Shown here in pieces: positions 45,001 to 58,345 of a DNA stretch of 64,000 nucleotides (positions are counted from its first letter, which is position 1; each line of letters begins with the position of its first letter). Source of the stretch: Nemopilema nomurai (taxonomy: Eukaryota; Cnidaria; Scyphozoa; Rhizostomeae; Rhizostomatidae); contig ML133380.1 in assembly GCA_003864495.1 (NCBI GenBank), positions 124,001-188,000 on the forward strand. The letters are read 5' to 3'. The notes below the pieces were generated by a model that was given only the letters and a program-made list of their open reading frames with translations, was not told where the DNA came from and made no database searches. Position numbers and translations under genes: made by a program.

Positions 45001-48000
45001 GGCTGTAGGCTGGCAAACCAGTATGTTGGCAACCCGAAGTTCTAAATTTTCACTTGTCTCGTATTCATTACAGTTGCTTCCAATTTCCATTTACGATTAC
45101 GAGACCGGCCAGTTTTTCAACTGTCAGAAAAGGTGGCAGTTGGTGAAGTAATGGATTGAATATTCGACCAACATATAATCGATTTATTGTATGAATCTGC
45201 AAACATCAATGATTTGCATGATTACTGCGAGGTATCAAACTGATTCTAACATAACCGCATCACCATTAACAAAAAGGCGACCTCAGGTTAATTGAAAACA
45301 GGCCTGTAATTGCAGCGCTAAATCGAGTTTTGTGGAAATTACTTATGTAAACAATTAGAAATATATTTACGTCAACAGTTTGGTAGCTATGGGGCTGCTT
45401 CTAAGGAAGAAAGGAAGTTTCTAAACCATCATTTAGAGCCCTGACAACACATCTTTTAATAAAATATAAGAATTACAAATTTCACTTTTGTGTGACAAAA
45501 AACTTTTGTAATAGCCACAAAAACACGAGAAGATAACAACCTGTTTGGTTTTTCTTTATTAATTGCTTTAAACAATCGAAATAGAATACATAGTGTTGTT
45601 TAATTAAATTTGGATAAAGAAACTGAACATGGCATAAAGTCCAAAGAATACTGTGAACCTGAGAACAGTTTGCTAGTATAAAGTTTTCTTTAGACCAACT
45701 AGTATGAATATGGTAATCAAAAGCTTTATTTAAAAATTCATCATTACTGAAAAGTTATTTTATAACTTCTAAGAGATAAAGCCTTTCACAAATCTCTAAC
45801 AACTTTAAGTGCAGTCTCAAACTTGAGGTTTGCCAAATGACAAGTTGCTGGTGTTGGAGATTTGTACAAATGTAAAAAAACTGGCTAATCTATGATATCG
45901 TAACAGTCATGATGATATGACATAGTTCACAATCCATTCAACTAGATAATGCTGTTGATAGGGAGATCACAGCTAAACAACAAGTTATGTTATCATCATC
46001 ATTATCATCACTTCCAGGGTTTCATCTGAACAAACAAATTTGAAACAAACAGAACTGGTTTTGATGGAATACTTATCCAACACCATTGAAATTAGATGTT
46101 ATACAACAGTCTTTGTAAGGGATACAAATAAACTAGACCTGGTAAAACAACTGGTAATATTTATATCTTGGTTTCTCAAATAACAGCAAATAAGAACTCA
46201 GCCAGATAATTTTGTGTAACAAATTTAGAGATCATACTAAAACTTCTTTGAAAAACCAAGAATCTCTGGAAATCATTTTATTTGATATGGGCATACAGTT
46301 GTTTTGAAATACAAAAATTTCATGATTTGTAACTCTTTGCATTCAAGTTTAATTCTCTGTCTTGATACTTTGCCAAGAAATTTGTTCATACAAATACCAT
46401 AATAACTAATCAAATATCCCAAAGAACCAGAGTAGAATAGTAATTAGTTTACAATTTGACACTTTGACCAATTTGACATAGACTTCAATTGAAATTCATT
46501 GCATAATTAATTTCAAACTATTGAAAAGAAAAAAGACCCTCTCTGGTTATTTGTGATGAAATCAACAAATTGCAACAGTTGCAAGTAAGAGAAGGGTACA
46601 GTGCCAAATTATTCAAAATAGGGCCTAGTGGCACCTGTCAGGAGGAGCACCTATGCAGAAAGCAATGAAGGCAATAAGGCCCAAAGCATCAAATAAAGTG
46701 GAAATGATCAAGAAAGAAAGATGTAGAACATTGACCATCAGTTTATAATCAGATGGCCTAAAGCGTGTGCCTACAAAATTTGATACTGTATTTTAGCCAT
46801 CGGTTCACACCATCCAAAATGTTCCATATGTTCTGTTTTATTTTTTAATAAACTATAATTTGAAGATCTTCATTACTAGGGGACGGCCTCAATCAATAGC
46901 TTTTCTTGGGGCCAGAATATATCTTGTTCTGAAAATGAAATAATCAAAGATCCCTAGGTTGGGTTTTCTCCTTTTCTGAGGAAACTTGATTTGCTTTCCC
47001 ATACATACAAGAAGTCTGAGTTCTTCCCGGAAACTCTATTCAAACTCTTTTTATTGACAGGCGATATGTGAACAAACATAAGTCTCCACATGGTGCCTGT
47101 GTTTATACTATGATGCCACTGTAGCTTCTTCAAAGATTCCAACATCCTAGGAAGCCATAGTCATATGATGATACAGGGGGGAACAACAAACTTCACAACA
47201 GGAAAATGAGTATCTCAACAGCAACACCATTTCACAAGTCAAACGAAAACTTTTGCAGTGCAAGATGCCAATATCGGTTTTGTATTTGAAACACACAAAG
47301 ATTCTATATTTCAGGTTTCTTTCACCCATTTTTGTCATTTATCACCTGAAAATACATCAACATTTTGATACTGTTTTGATAAGAACAGTGTAATATTATG
47401 TTACTTGGTTTGATAAAAAGATAAAGAGCTAAATAAAGTGTTTTTCAAAGGGGAAAACACGAATACAAGAAATCGGCATAATTTGATACAAAAACGGAAG
47501 CTAAATCTATTGCCAACAACCAAAAAGCTCCTAACAGACAACCCAACAGATACCTAATTAGGGCTTAACTCTAAGTGGTTCGTTTGAGCAAATCATTTAG
47601 ATCAAAAACAAGAGACACAGGGTATAACTGAATAATCCAAAAAAACTGTAGTGGAAATCCTAGCTAATCTCCGTTCTTGAGATGGTGTGATCTGGGTTAG
47701 AAAGGTCACTCTGATGTCTGATTCCCGCAATTCGGTGTGAACCTGGGAATTATTTCTGGGCGATCACTATGTTTCTTGCGTCACAGAATACACCATTAGC
47801 TTTAAAAACCTTAAGATGGTGCAAAAAGTCAAGACTTACCCAATTCCCATCAGCCAATCCATAGCAAAGCTTCAAGGCTTTTCTTGGCCTTAGGCAGGTC
47901 CCAATCTTACGTGGGCCTGTTCTTCTCTGCGATTCAAACAAACCGATTTCTCAACACTTCAGGCACTTCTCAAAGATTGTCCAGTATTTGGAGTTGAACT

Positions 48001-49629
48001 CATCATTCCATCTTGTGTCTAGATAACTTTGCATGACAAGGCAACGGGCATTTCAGAAGTTACCAACCACTAAGCTGGGTAGAGTTTACGCAGGCCACAA
48101 CGATTCCCAAACCGTTTACATCATAGGCCTCGCTCGGCGCTGCGCCTCTTTCCCCCGCAGGAGATCAAAGTCAACAGATCAATTTGCCTTTCACCTGTGA
48201 AGTTTCCTGGAAGGTGTGAAATCTTAGATTTCAACAAAGAAAAGCATTTTTTCCTGCTTGAACACATGAACCTGCATAAATAAGAGACCGGTGGCATTTT
48301 AATTTTCAAACTCTGTCGATTGGCAAACTTCGTATTTTTTTCTACACAATTTTTATGTTATGCTACCTTTTAAGAAAAAACTTTGGTAAGGATAGAGAGT
48401 GTGTTTCCAATCTTGATCAAATATTTCTGGAAAAACCAAAACATTTTTTCAAGGCCCCATCTTTCTGTAAATCAGCTTGAGCCCCCCTCAATGTCGGGCG
48501 AAAATGGCGAGTGAGCTACTGAAAGCGAGGCTATGATTCTGAACGAGACTAGCCTCGTTGCCCTAAATAGGCCTTTCCGATAGTGACAAAGTTTGGATTG
48601 TAGCCCAAGCAAGATGGTGAGAAAATTTGAAAATATTGGATTTTAAATCACTACTCCCAACCTTAAAAGTAGATTGACGCTTCCCTTAATACTTTGAAAT
48701 AAAGGATCTCACCTGATCATTCTCCGATGCCCCGTTTTTTATACTTATTCATCGAGAAAGTAATGGCCTAGTATGGTAACCCAATGTAATTCAGCATACG
48801 AAGAAATGCAAGCCACGCATTATTCCTTGAAAGTTAGTCAAAACATACACGATAAACCGATGGGTGGACTCTTCTAGTACAAATTTTCACAATAGCTAGA
48901 AATAGCGGAACCAGTTTTCCATACTTAAAGTACAAATTACGTGGTCTTTCAGATGCTTATCAATCAGAAGCAGATTTCATCTTTGTACCCAGATATTTTC
49001 TTATAACGACTTTCTTTGTTCAAGGCTTCCCACAAGACTTTCAAGATCAAGCGAGTTCTCGCCAAGAAAATGAAGCAGAACAGACCAATTCCCCAGTGGA
49101 CAAGGATGAGAACTGGAAACAGAATAAGGTGAGTTTTCGATTAGATGTTCCTCGTTGAATTTTTCTTTAGCAATCCTACTCAGTGTTTTGATGTTAAATA
49201 CCCTAATCATCTGCAAATATTATGCAAGGATTGTAATGAGCCTGACTGGGGCTAGATTGCCCTTTTTCTTTCTGCATATTTACATATATGCAAACAAGGG
49301 AACATTCAGCAGCAACAAACTATAAGGTGATACTATAATGATATTATATAAGGATTTTGATTGCCCCTTAAGAAAATGAGCAATTTTTTTTGCAGCAGAG
49401 ATTGCTCTTCTACAAATGCAAAATATATTAATAATTGTTTGATTTGCAGGTATAATGCCAAAAGGAGACACTGGAGGAGAACCAAGTTGGGATTGTAAAA
49501 ATTGTTGTACAGGACCGCAAATTTCAATCTTAAGATGGACCTTTGTTCTGTGGATGTCTTGATAGAGAAAAGATGATGATAAGACCACAAGTTGCTTTGT
49601 TTTTGCCTCTACATACTAGAAATAGCAGG
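45001..49629. other. AT-rich gene-free region
   Basis: About 4.6 kb of AT-rich sequence. No exon, RNA gene or complete transposon is supported on either strand. Confidence 0.5.
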
Positions 49630-49853
49630 ACATGCTTTCTGCAACCAGCAAATATTTATATCCTTAAAAACAACTTAATCTCATAGAATTAAATGGAAAA
49701 GGGTTATAACAAGTGGTGATAATTGAATTGAAAGTGCATGATTGCTTTCTGCAACCAGCAAATATTTACATCCTTAAATACAGCTCAGTCTGGAAGGATT
49801 AAATGGAAAAGGGTTATAATGAGTGGTGAATAATTGAAATTAAAGTGCATGAT
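49630..49853. repeat. 110-bp tandem duplication
   Basis: Two diverged copies, each starting GCTTTCTGCAACCAGCAAAT (49634 and 49744) and ending near AAGTGCATGATT. Located about 70 bp before the SINE. Confidence 0.85.
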
Positions 49854-49934
49854 TATATTTTTGAGAGTCTTGATAGGGGATAATCATTTTGGCTGTGTGG
49901 CAGTTGCAAAGTATAGAAACATGATATAATGGAT

Positions 49935-50167
49935 GGCTCAGTGGTTAGGGGTGCTGACTACGGACCCAAGGTCCGTGGTTTGAGTCCCTGGTATGACCAT
50001 ACTTGCGCCCAGAGTTAAAAGAGTCACCAGCTCTCTGTAATTCCAGGCATAAGGAACCTTGAGGTGTGGTCACATCAAAAGGGAGGACTAGAACACTGCT
50101 GGATAAGCTTAAGCTTCTCAGTGCCCTAAAAACTTCCTTCGGAAGCAAGGTAGAAATAAATACAAAC
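49935..50167 (+). mobile_element. tRNA-derived SINE
   Basis: A 233-bp element with a tRNA-like head: an A box (GGCTCAGTGGTTAGG at the start) and a B box GGTTTGAGTCC at 49977-49987, about 35 nt apart, as in RNA polymerase III promoters. An unrelated body follows, ending in the tail AAATAAATACAAAC. It is flanked by the 9-bp direct repeats ATAATGGAT at 49926-49934 and 50168-50176, which are target duplications. The head does not fold as a full tRNA, so this is not a tRNA gene. SINEs rely on a partner LINE; none is seen here. Confidence 0.85.
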
Positions 50168-50176
50168 ATAATGGAT

Positions 50177-52331
50177 TCTGAAAATTCTCTAACTAACAAG
50201 CACCAGGAGAGATGCTATTAAAATGAGCTACCAATGACATGCTTAGATAAGTTCCCCCCTGATTTGTGAAAAAATTGCCCTGAACCTACTCTTAGTTACA
50301 TTTGAATGACTTCACACCTAACATACAACAGTTTTGCTGCATTTTTGAAACAGGTTGAAGTGTATCAGCTGTTTGCTGTATTGCAATATCTCAGCCATAA
50401 AGACAACATTTTGAGCTAAGGAGTGTCCAGTTACTAGCATTTAAGATGTAAATTGTATCTTCAAAAGTCATCTTGGAAAACCAAAAGTGATATCTTGGGC
50501 TTTTGAGAACAGTAAGCAAAGAATGCAGAAAATTTCTCTATCTCTCAGGTTTCTCAGTTTATGAATAAACACAACTAGGTCTCAACAATTACTGATGATT
50601 TATTTGCAATTACATTTCAAGTTGGCTAAACAGACAACCTTCACTAAAGTTAGTTTCGATCCCTGATACAGATAACTGATATCCACTTTAATTGACTTTG
50701 CTTTTCTTTTTTACCCTATTGCCTTTTATTCAACATTTGACTTCTCGCCAGACATTCTTTAGCCCTTGCTCACTCCACTTTGAAATCGCAAGGTCCATCC
50801 CATTTCCCTAAATACCCTGGCCATGGTTGAAGCCAAGTGGGTTTCACTATGGCTTTTTAAGAATGCCAGACTTCTGAGGGGATTAGAAAATGTGGCTAGT
50901 AATGCCAACATCAAAATAGGGCCAGGTTTTCATTGAAAATGTATGGCGAGGATACTCCTTTGACGTCACAGTCATTTATAGGCGGTATAATCGCAAGATA
51001 AGAGTTCTCATTTTGGTCCTAATCTAGCTTTCATAAACGGATAATTCTGAAAGGATGAGACTGTTCCAGTAATTTATAGTCATGTCCTAATCGCTACATA
51101 TACATGCGATCGGAGTACAGATCTAGGCCAATACTAATCCATTCGGTTTTTTGGAAAATAGGGGGAGTCGGCTAAGGCTCCTAACCGAGGCATTACCTGC
51201 AAGCGAGGCAATTCTCTGGCGGTGATCGCCTTCTTCATCAAGCGCATGCGCGTGCCTATGGTAACAAGCTAGAGGGATACGGGACCTGTAAACCAAGTGT
51301 TGAGTGGGGAAAGAAAGTTGCACTGTTTCGTTGGCAAGAAAGTGCTCTGTTATTTGCTGAAGGGAAACTGATGTATTTGACCGGCCTCTCCAGTCAGCGC
51401 TAGGTTGCCTGGGTAATTAATGTATTAGGGAGTTGTTTCAAACTGTGTAATGTCACTGTAAAAGTATATCAGCACTCAACAATCAGCAAAATATCACCCT
51501 AGCTGATTAACAGCTTAAATTATTGCAAAAGCTTCGGGTGTTTCTGTTCACCCTGTGGAAATTGAAACCCGAACAGAATGACTTTGTTTACTGATGCAGG
51601 CGTCAATGTTGCCATGGTAAGATTAGATGCCCTTAAAAATTAAGGCATTAGGGTCACGGTGACGTAATAGGAGGCGTCCAACCAATCAGCATATCAGATA
51701 CGTTAAGCTACTAAGCTATTCCACCAGTTCAGGTCACGAATTGGGAGAATTGGCTCTTATCACCTCAAATGGCGTGCGTCGATCAAACTGAAATGTCAAA
51801 ACATTAAGTGTTGAAAATACGCCAATTGTTGCTGACACCCAACCGAGCATTAACAGAAAAGGGTATCTACTTGCTTCTCTGGGTAGAGCTACTTATACAC
51901 ACAGTAGTTCAGAAAAGCTCCAAGCTCTGCTTAGGGATGAAAGAGAGCAGAAACGGCTATACGCACAAGATCCTGAACGCGGTCAAAGGAGCCACGACAA
52001 TTTTCATTTAACAAGAAAACAATACGCAAAGTAACAAAACATCTTGCATATGGCCGATGAAGTTTCCAATTATATACTCAGGGTTTCCAATTATCTGTCA
52101 TGTTTGATTATATTGATGATCCCACCATTGATTTCGTTGCTAGATGGTTCGTCTACATACTAGACTAGATGCACTTTCACCAGCTGAACTGCGGCTGTGC
52201 GCTGCGTAGGTGTAGTGCGGATATGCACTGCGGAGGTGCACTTTGAGTGTACACTGAAGTGCATGAACTGAGGCCATCAATAAATCGACTCTCGTGACCA
52301 GCCCCCCACCAAGGAAGGGCGTCGACTGTTC
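50177..52331. other. Intergenic region
   Basis: About 2.1 kb between the SINE and the GPCR stop codon. No gene is recognised; it presumably holds the GPCR 3' UTR (lower coordinates from 52331). No unambiguous AATAAA on the minus strand stood out. Confidence 0.45.
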
Positions 52332-53465
52332 TTACCAGCCCCCCACCAAGGAAGTGCGCGTCTCCCCGGATATTCTGTTCGTCATGCAGCAAAGCATTTG
52401 CCTGAATGCGTCCCTCCACTTGCGGTTCAGCAGCACGTACAGACACGGATTCAGTGCGCTTGACGCGTAATGGAGGAGCTTCAAGTACTTAACCAGGTTA
52501 TATTGCAGCATCTGGGTGCACTTTGGGGTGTACGGATGACAGTACATGTAAGAGATGATGTTTAGGCTCATGAACGGCGTCCACGTCAGGACGAACACCC
52601 CCATTACGATGCCAAGCGTCTTCGCGGCCTTCAACTCTTTGCCGACGGCTTTCAGTCTCGTCACCGCATGAATCGTTCCGCGCCTAATCGTGGACATTGT
52701 TTTCGACACGGTTTCCTTCTTCACCTTCTTCTCTTCAGGACCTTCGTCCTCTACGGGACTGCTTCTTTCTGACGCAGCCGCCTTGCCTTCACTGCCGCCT
52801 GACAGTTCGACGTTGGTCGTCTCCGTTTCCCGCCCCTCTGACCGCCGCTGCGATGACAATCCTGCCGCGTTGAGCTGTGCGATGCGGATCGACTGCCTCC
52901 GCGCGATGATGGCGATGTTCACGTAGCAATATGTCATCACCAGGAGTGGTCCCCCAAAGGCTATGAGGATGCTTGACAGCGTTTTGTGACTTTTTGGCAA
53001 CGAATCGTCCAGATAAATCAAGCCAGACGTCAAGGCTATGACCCAGATTGCAACTACAGCGCATGCGGCAATGCTGGGTTTAATGACCCTTTGGTGCACG
53101 AATGGCCAGTTGATGGCAAAGTATCGATCGATGGCAATTACTGTCAAGGAAAGGATGGAGGATGTCCCGCAGGCTACGTCCAGAATGATGTATGTGCGTG
53201 TCACATCCTTGAAAACGAGGTCAGACTGGTCCCGAGGTCCGTAATTGCAAGTATAAATGGCAAACGTAATGCTCATCGGCACAAGTGCTATGATCATGTC
53301 TGCTGAAGCCAGACAGCAGAGGAAAATGTTCGTGACGTTTCGCATTGACGGGAACTTTATGAGGCCAACGAAAAACAAGCTGTTCCCGGAAATAGCGATA
53401 ATTTGAATCACAAGAAGCAGAAATCCGTCAAAATAGTTTATTTTCTCCCTAGCAATGCACGCCAT
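52332..53465 (-). CDS. Class A (rhodopsin-like) G protein-coupled receptor
   Basis: 377 residues in a single exon: an intronless class A receptor in the plasma membrane, ligand unknown. Seven membrane spans fit. Conserved positions: N28 (1.50), D56 (2.50) in LASAD, DRY at 113-115, W141 (4.50), P173 (5.50), W295 and P297 (6.48, 6.50) in LTWTPF, and NPCLY at 339-343. D96 falls exactly 17 residues before the DRY Asp, the 3.32 position that binds amines. The Cys at 3.25 is missing and the short second extracellular loop (about 152-162) has no Cys, so the usual disulfide is absent; C309 and C316 could form one in loop 3. The third cytoplasmic loop is long (about 190-280), Ser/Glu/Lys-rich. The mix suggests an aminergic, adenosine or melanocortin-cannabinoid relative; the subfamily is not settled. 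Confidence 0.93.
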   Translation of the reverse strand: MACIAREKINYFDGFLLLVIQIIAISGNSLFFVGLIKFPSMRNVTNIFLCCLASADMIIALVPMSITFAIYTCNYGPRDQSDLVFKDVTRTYIILDVACGTSSILSLTVIAIDRYFAINWPFVHQRVIKPSIAACAVVAIWVIALTSGLIYLDDSLPKSHKTLSSILIAFGGPLLVMTYCYVNIAIIARRQSIRIAQLNAAGLSSQRRSEGRETETTNVELSGGSEGKAAASERSSPVEDEGPEEKKVKKETVSKTMSTIRRGTIHAVTRLKAVGKELKAAKTLGIVMGVFVLTWTPFMSLNIISYMYCHPYTPKCTQMLQYNLVKYLKLLHYASSALNPCLYVLLNRKWRDAFRQMLCCMTNRISGETRTSLVGGW

Positions 53466-56400
53466 AGTCGCTCAAAAGGATATCTTTAATGTCTATTGCT
53501 GTTGCCGAGTAACAATATTTGGTGTCCGTGGCAACCAGAGTTCCAGTCAATTCAGAGCACGGCCTGTGACGAGGTCCAGGTAGAAACACAGGACAAGCGA
53601 GATCACCATGTCTTCAGTGTGGCTAGCGAAACCTCTTGATTAGGATCTTGAATATTTTAAGTGGATATCATACACCTTGCTGCTCTCGAGTGCCACCTGC
53701 AGTCTTTATATGAAAGCCAACAGTTGATGCTTTAATATATTTACCAGTATGGTAGTCCATAGACGGCTTTGTCAGTGTTGAGATAAACAGTAGATAAATC
53801 AATCAGTTAGTTGAAGCCTTGAAACTCATTTGTTCATTACTTACATCATAGAGGTCCATCTTGATGACTCCATTTCGAAAGCTATCCTTCTCCACAAATC
53901 ATCTCGCATGTCTTCAAGTCTACTGGTATATACTTAACTGTTTCATCTTTAATAATAACTGCAAGCAACTTAAATAAAGTCGACTTTAAGTTGACGTCAC
54001 GGGGGTCTACCAAGTCAATGCTTTGCAGCACGCGTTGCTTCGAGTAGCGTGCTTAAGTGCAAAACATAGAGAAGCGTGTTTCAGACATCTATCTTCTTTC
54101 TTGCGATGCAAAGTTGCTCTGATTCTCTTCTGGTCTGCAGGAGCAATGTTGCTTATGACAATTAGACGGTGAAGCAATGACCAGCAGTGTCGATGATAGG
54201 TTGGTCAGCGGGACAACTGGCTCAGGGTCCGGGCGACAGGTATTCTTTCAATCCACTTCAGTTTGTTTGATAACGTGTACCGTGAATACTGCTCAATGCG
54301 ATTGGGTTCACTACGCTGGAGACCTGTAATGCAAAACCGAATCTTAGGTATTCATTCAACAAAAGAGCTTTAAAGTTACCAATACAACAATGTACATTCA
54401 ATAAACGTCATCAACGTCATCGCAAAATTTGATTTAACAAGGCAAATTCATCTTCTTTTGAATTTCTGATATCATTGCAAAATTGTTGTTTGTGTAGTGT
54501 GCATCTTAACACTGCAACTTATTGCACCTAGACTGCCATATCCATCTGAGAATAATGAGTATGGTGACTTCAAGCATGTTCAAGAAATTGGGTTTCTTCG
54601 GATTGCTGATAAGAAGATCTTTTGTGATAGTGGCAAGTGGACATGTAAAAACTGATTGTTCAGAGGAAGGAAGAATGTGATGATTTCATTGGTAAGAAGC
54701 GTTTCAAAAGCACTTGGAGTGACAACCAAAAGAGACTAAACGATAGTTACATGGGATGGTGACACGCTGAACGATAAACTAGTGCACTCGTAGGTACGAA
54801 GTCGTCAAGGCAAGATGGTGCACGTGGGATGCTGCGAGTCCTGAAGAGCTATTAAAGCAAAGACGGGTCTTAGAAGGGCTTCACTCTACGGTGCTCAGTT
54901 GGCTCCTAAGTAGTCGCAGCTCAGCCAATTCTATTAGTTTCCCTCGGACATCGTTGTATGAAATTGAAGAAGGTCTCAATCAAAAACCAAGCCTTAATCA
55001 TACGAGAAAACAAGACGCAAATCACAGCTGAATTTTCATTGTGAGAAGCAATTTGCTTCTGTTTCAGTGCAAAGTATTTTAAACTGACTTTTAGTAATTT
55101 GCCCTCATTCCCAATAAAGTTTATATCAAGCAAATTTCGTAGAAGCAAATCTTTTTAGCAATAGCCATTAGATCTACTTTAGCCAAGGTAATGAGAGTGG
55201 TGTGGCTATAATCTCGAACCTTGCAATTTCAGTCAATTCTTTTGATTGACTTCGAAAGCAGAACACCCATAACCATAGCATTGCAAATGTCTACAAGTTA
55301 TTCCCATACACATAAACAAATTTAACATATTTTTCAAATCAATTGGCTCTTCTTGCCTTTTAAGTTTGTTTGACTGTTGAACTAATTCAATTGGAATATT
55401 TGAAGGTAAGAAGAAATAAAATCAACAGTTCGTGACACGTAAGTCTGCTAAGCAATGAGATGTGACCTAATTACGAGCCAACGACTTCTATTACACCGAT
55501 TCCTAAGGGGAATTTTTATCGCAGCTGTTGGCGTTTCCGTTTGGTAAACATGGTTATCGCTTTGCATGGACCTTTTACTGCTTTTGAAGACCAATCAATC
55601 TTTTGATTGAGCAGGTTAAAAACATAAATCTGCTTTTGTAAGGGAGTGTTTGCTTTCCATCGTCTCGAAGTGTGTGCGTTATAAATCTTGCTTTTCAATA
55701 CAAGTGATCTTCTTGTTTCAAGTATCTCGACTACAAATATTGCAATCGGCAGTCAATCCATTGCACATTCAAACATGGCAGTATCCAAGAGCTGGTAATA
55801 ACAGCAAAGGGAAAATGGCTATATCCCTGTGTAATCAAAGGCTTTGCTTTCTGGGGAACTTTAAATCCGACCTTAAGCAAACATTTTGAGCAATTCTTGC
55901 TGCTTCAAAACGACAAAAGGCTTGGAACTTTTGGTCTTGAGTGCTTTGTACTTGAAACCTGTTGAGCAGTTGACATTTGCTCTCAAATAAGAAAAGGGTG
56001 TGACAAATCTTAGGCCTACAGAAACATTACTAGCTATTTGTCCGCCTCCAAATTGATTTGAATGAAAAGAGCTTGACAGTTTAAATGCCCATTGCAATCG
56101 GCCATTTCGTTTAGGCCAAGTGTATTCAATTCTCTCGATTTCAATTAAAGCTTGAACGACTAAGATGCTACTAAAGTTAGAGAATGAATCAAGAAATAGT
56201 ACCCTTTTTTCGCAATTGCTTAACTGATGTTGTTTTGTCAACTCATCCAGACTTTTAGTTAATTATGTTGCTTTGGGTACCAATCTTCTCCCCTTTCCTT
56301 CGCAATTCACGAGAAAGGTTTGTCTTATTATGCCATAAAAGTCAGAACAGTATCACACTTTTATAAACATGATTATGGTGCACATTTGAATGTTGTCAAA

Positions 56401-57888
56401 AAGTTTGAAACTTTTCCGATTTTGTCAAAGTCAAATCTTTCTTCAAATTTTCATGTCAGGTAGGTAAATTAGTTTCATAAAATGTTAAACATGTTCGTAT
56501 CACAATCGTGCCATCAACTTGCTTAAATTCAACATCTTGATGCTTTTTCAAAATTTAAAACTTATCCAGAGTTATGTGTGTGATTAAATCTTGATAACAT
56601 AAACAAAACGCTTTCACGCTTTCTTTTGAATAAAATCTTACGATATATCGTTATTGCTTTCTTCCACTTCTTAAAAAAGAACATCACAAGTTGGTAAAAA
56701 AGGTGCATTGATGCCATCCCTTTTAACATATTCTTTATAAAAACAAAGTGGCTATTCAGTAGATAAGCTGCGAAATTGCATCAGCAATATTTGTTATTGC
56801 AATCGATAAGATTGCGCTTGCAATGAAAGGCGTTGTGAAGCCCCTCCAGGTTGTCTCACGTTTGTTTATCCAATAGCACACGTCGTAATTCCTTTTTGAA
56901 TTGCACGATTATTTCAAGCAAAGCATTGACATTGGTCTGATTCATAACTTAGTCAATTTGATAAATTTGCAACAGAGTGCATTCTCTATAGGCCTTCTTT
57001 TATTGAACTATATCTTGAAGAAAATTATATTCTACACACTGCGTGCAAAATATTATATTCTGCAATGAATGTTAGAATCATTCTAATAATTAATTGTTCA
57101 AAAGATTCTTGACAGACTGGTGAATTGAACTTACAACTCCGAATGTTTGCACCCTGTTGCTTAATAAGGAGCAGCGTAAAGGAGACAGTATCGTTCATTA
57201 AGAAGAAAATTTTGAACTTTAATTTCTTTAAGGAGGTGTTAGCTAGACCGATCGAGAACGTAATTACTCTGTTTATTGAGAAGAAGAATGGCTATTGAGG
57301 TTCGGAAATGACAGATAGGAGTGTGAAGTCAATGCCTTGATGCATAACTGACTCTTAGCCATGCATAAACGGCAACTTCTTTGGCTGGAAAGAGGTGGAA
57401 CATGAAATATTTTCGTATCACAATATCATGCCACCGGCCTAACCTTCAAGGGAATAATAAAAGCTTGATGTGGTTTTTGTCATATCCGTTACTGTACATT
57501 CCTGCGGCCAATGTAACAGAACCTATTGCCGTGAAATGATTTGGCAAAGGCTCCAAAAGCTAATTTCCTCTCAAACAAACTGAAGCGTTTCATTTTCAGA
57601 TGTACATAATCGTCTCTCTATATAAATTATGCAGCACTGTCTTTGCCCACTTTAAAGTATAAAGTCAGTGAAGCTCTTTTGGGAGAGAAAGATAATTGCT
57701 TCTCTACAAAAGGCAACACAAAAGCACTGTCTTAGAATTATTTCAGACAGAATTGAAATATCGCAAGACTTTATCATATTCTCGGTTCTTCGATGAACAA
57801 TTAAAGCAAAACCAAGACTCCTTTCCAACTTTCCCTACCAACTCGTGGCTTTCTTCGTCTTATTTCACTTGTTCCTAGCCAAACTTAA
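53466..57888. other. Gene-free region downstream in the map, upstream of the GPCR start
   Basis: About 4.4 kb. The first part should contain the GPCR promoter and 5' UTR. Short open frames (for example 55873-56241 minus) have no recognisable domain. Confidence 0.45.
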
Positions 57889-57896
57889 CTATCCAG
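57889..57896. repeat. 8-bp target duplication of the hAT-like MITE, left
   Basis: CTATCCAG, identical to 58338-58345. Confidence 0.85.
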
Positions 57897-58337
57897 CAGG
57901 GCATTTTTTAACATACTGAGTGGTGGGGGAATTGCCCACCGGGCTCTACAAGTTCCCTCACCACTGAAGAGAAAAATACTACATTTGTCCCAAATGTCGG
58001 CCATTTTGTGGCCCTTAGAGATAAAAGCTACCAGTGCTGGTATTGTTTCTCGGTGTCTGCAAACAAGTCCTCACCCTCGAGTAAGCCCCCACTCTCGAAG
58101 AAGCCCCACTTTAAAATATTTTCTGCGAAATAAGACCCGGGGCTTATTCGAGGACATACGGTTGTGTTATATCTTGGAGGCAAAAGTCTCAACCCTAAAA
58201 TAGTCCAGTATATAACACAATCTGACGCGCGATTCCGAAGAGCTCTGTGTCGTTTCCCACGTGATTTCTGGTAGTGTATAAGTGTGAGCCCTTTAGAAAA
58301 ATGCCCCACTACTCAAAAACTCTTAAAAGATGCCCTG
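57897..58337. mobile_element. hAT-like MITE (441 bp)
   Basis: The element starts CAGGGCATTTTTTAAC and ends TTAAAAGATGCCCTG, inverted repeats of each other. The similarity continues inward for about 55 bp (GAGTGGTGGGG and GGGCTC on the left against their diverged complements on the right). It is flanked by perfect 8-bp direct repeats CTATCCAG at 57889-57896 and 58338-58345. CAGGG termini and 8-bp duplications are the hAT signature. No transposase frame exists inside, so it is non-autonomous. An inner inverted repeat (58075-58089 CCTCGAGTAAGCCCC and 58139-58153) may be an older nested element or part of the body. Confidence 0.87.
58075..58153. repeat. Inverted repeat inside the MITE
   Basis: CCTCGAGTAAGCCCC (58075-58089) pairs with GGGGCTTATTCGAGG (58139-58153) at 14 of 15 positions. 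A related AGAAGCCCC block lies between them. It would form a hairpin with a loop of about 49 nt. Confidence 0.8.
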
Positions 58338-58345
58338 CTATCCAG
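58338..58345. repeat. 8-bp target duplication of the hAT-like MITE, right
   Basis: CTATCCAG, identical to 57889-57896. Confidence 0.85.

Noticed and set aside
49935..50005. tRNA gene.
   Set aside because: A and B boxes are present, but the acceptor arm does not pair, the B box has T for C, and target duplications with a tail flank a 233-bp unit: a SINE.
52986..53306. Plus-strand 106-residue frame.
   Set aside because: Antisense shadow of the GPCR coding exon.
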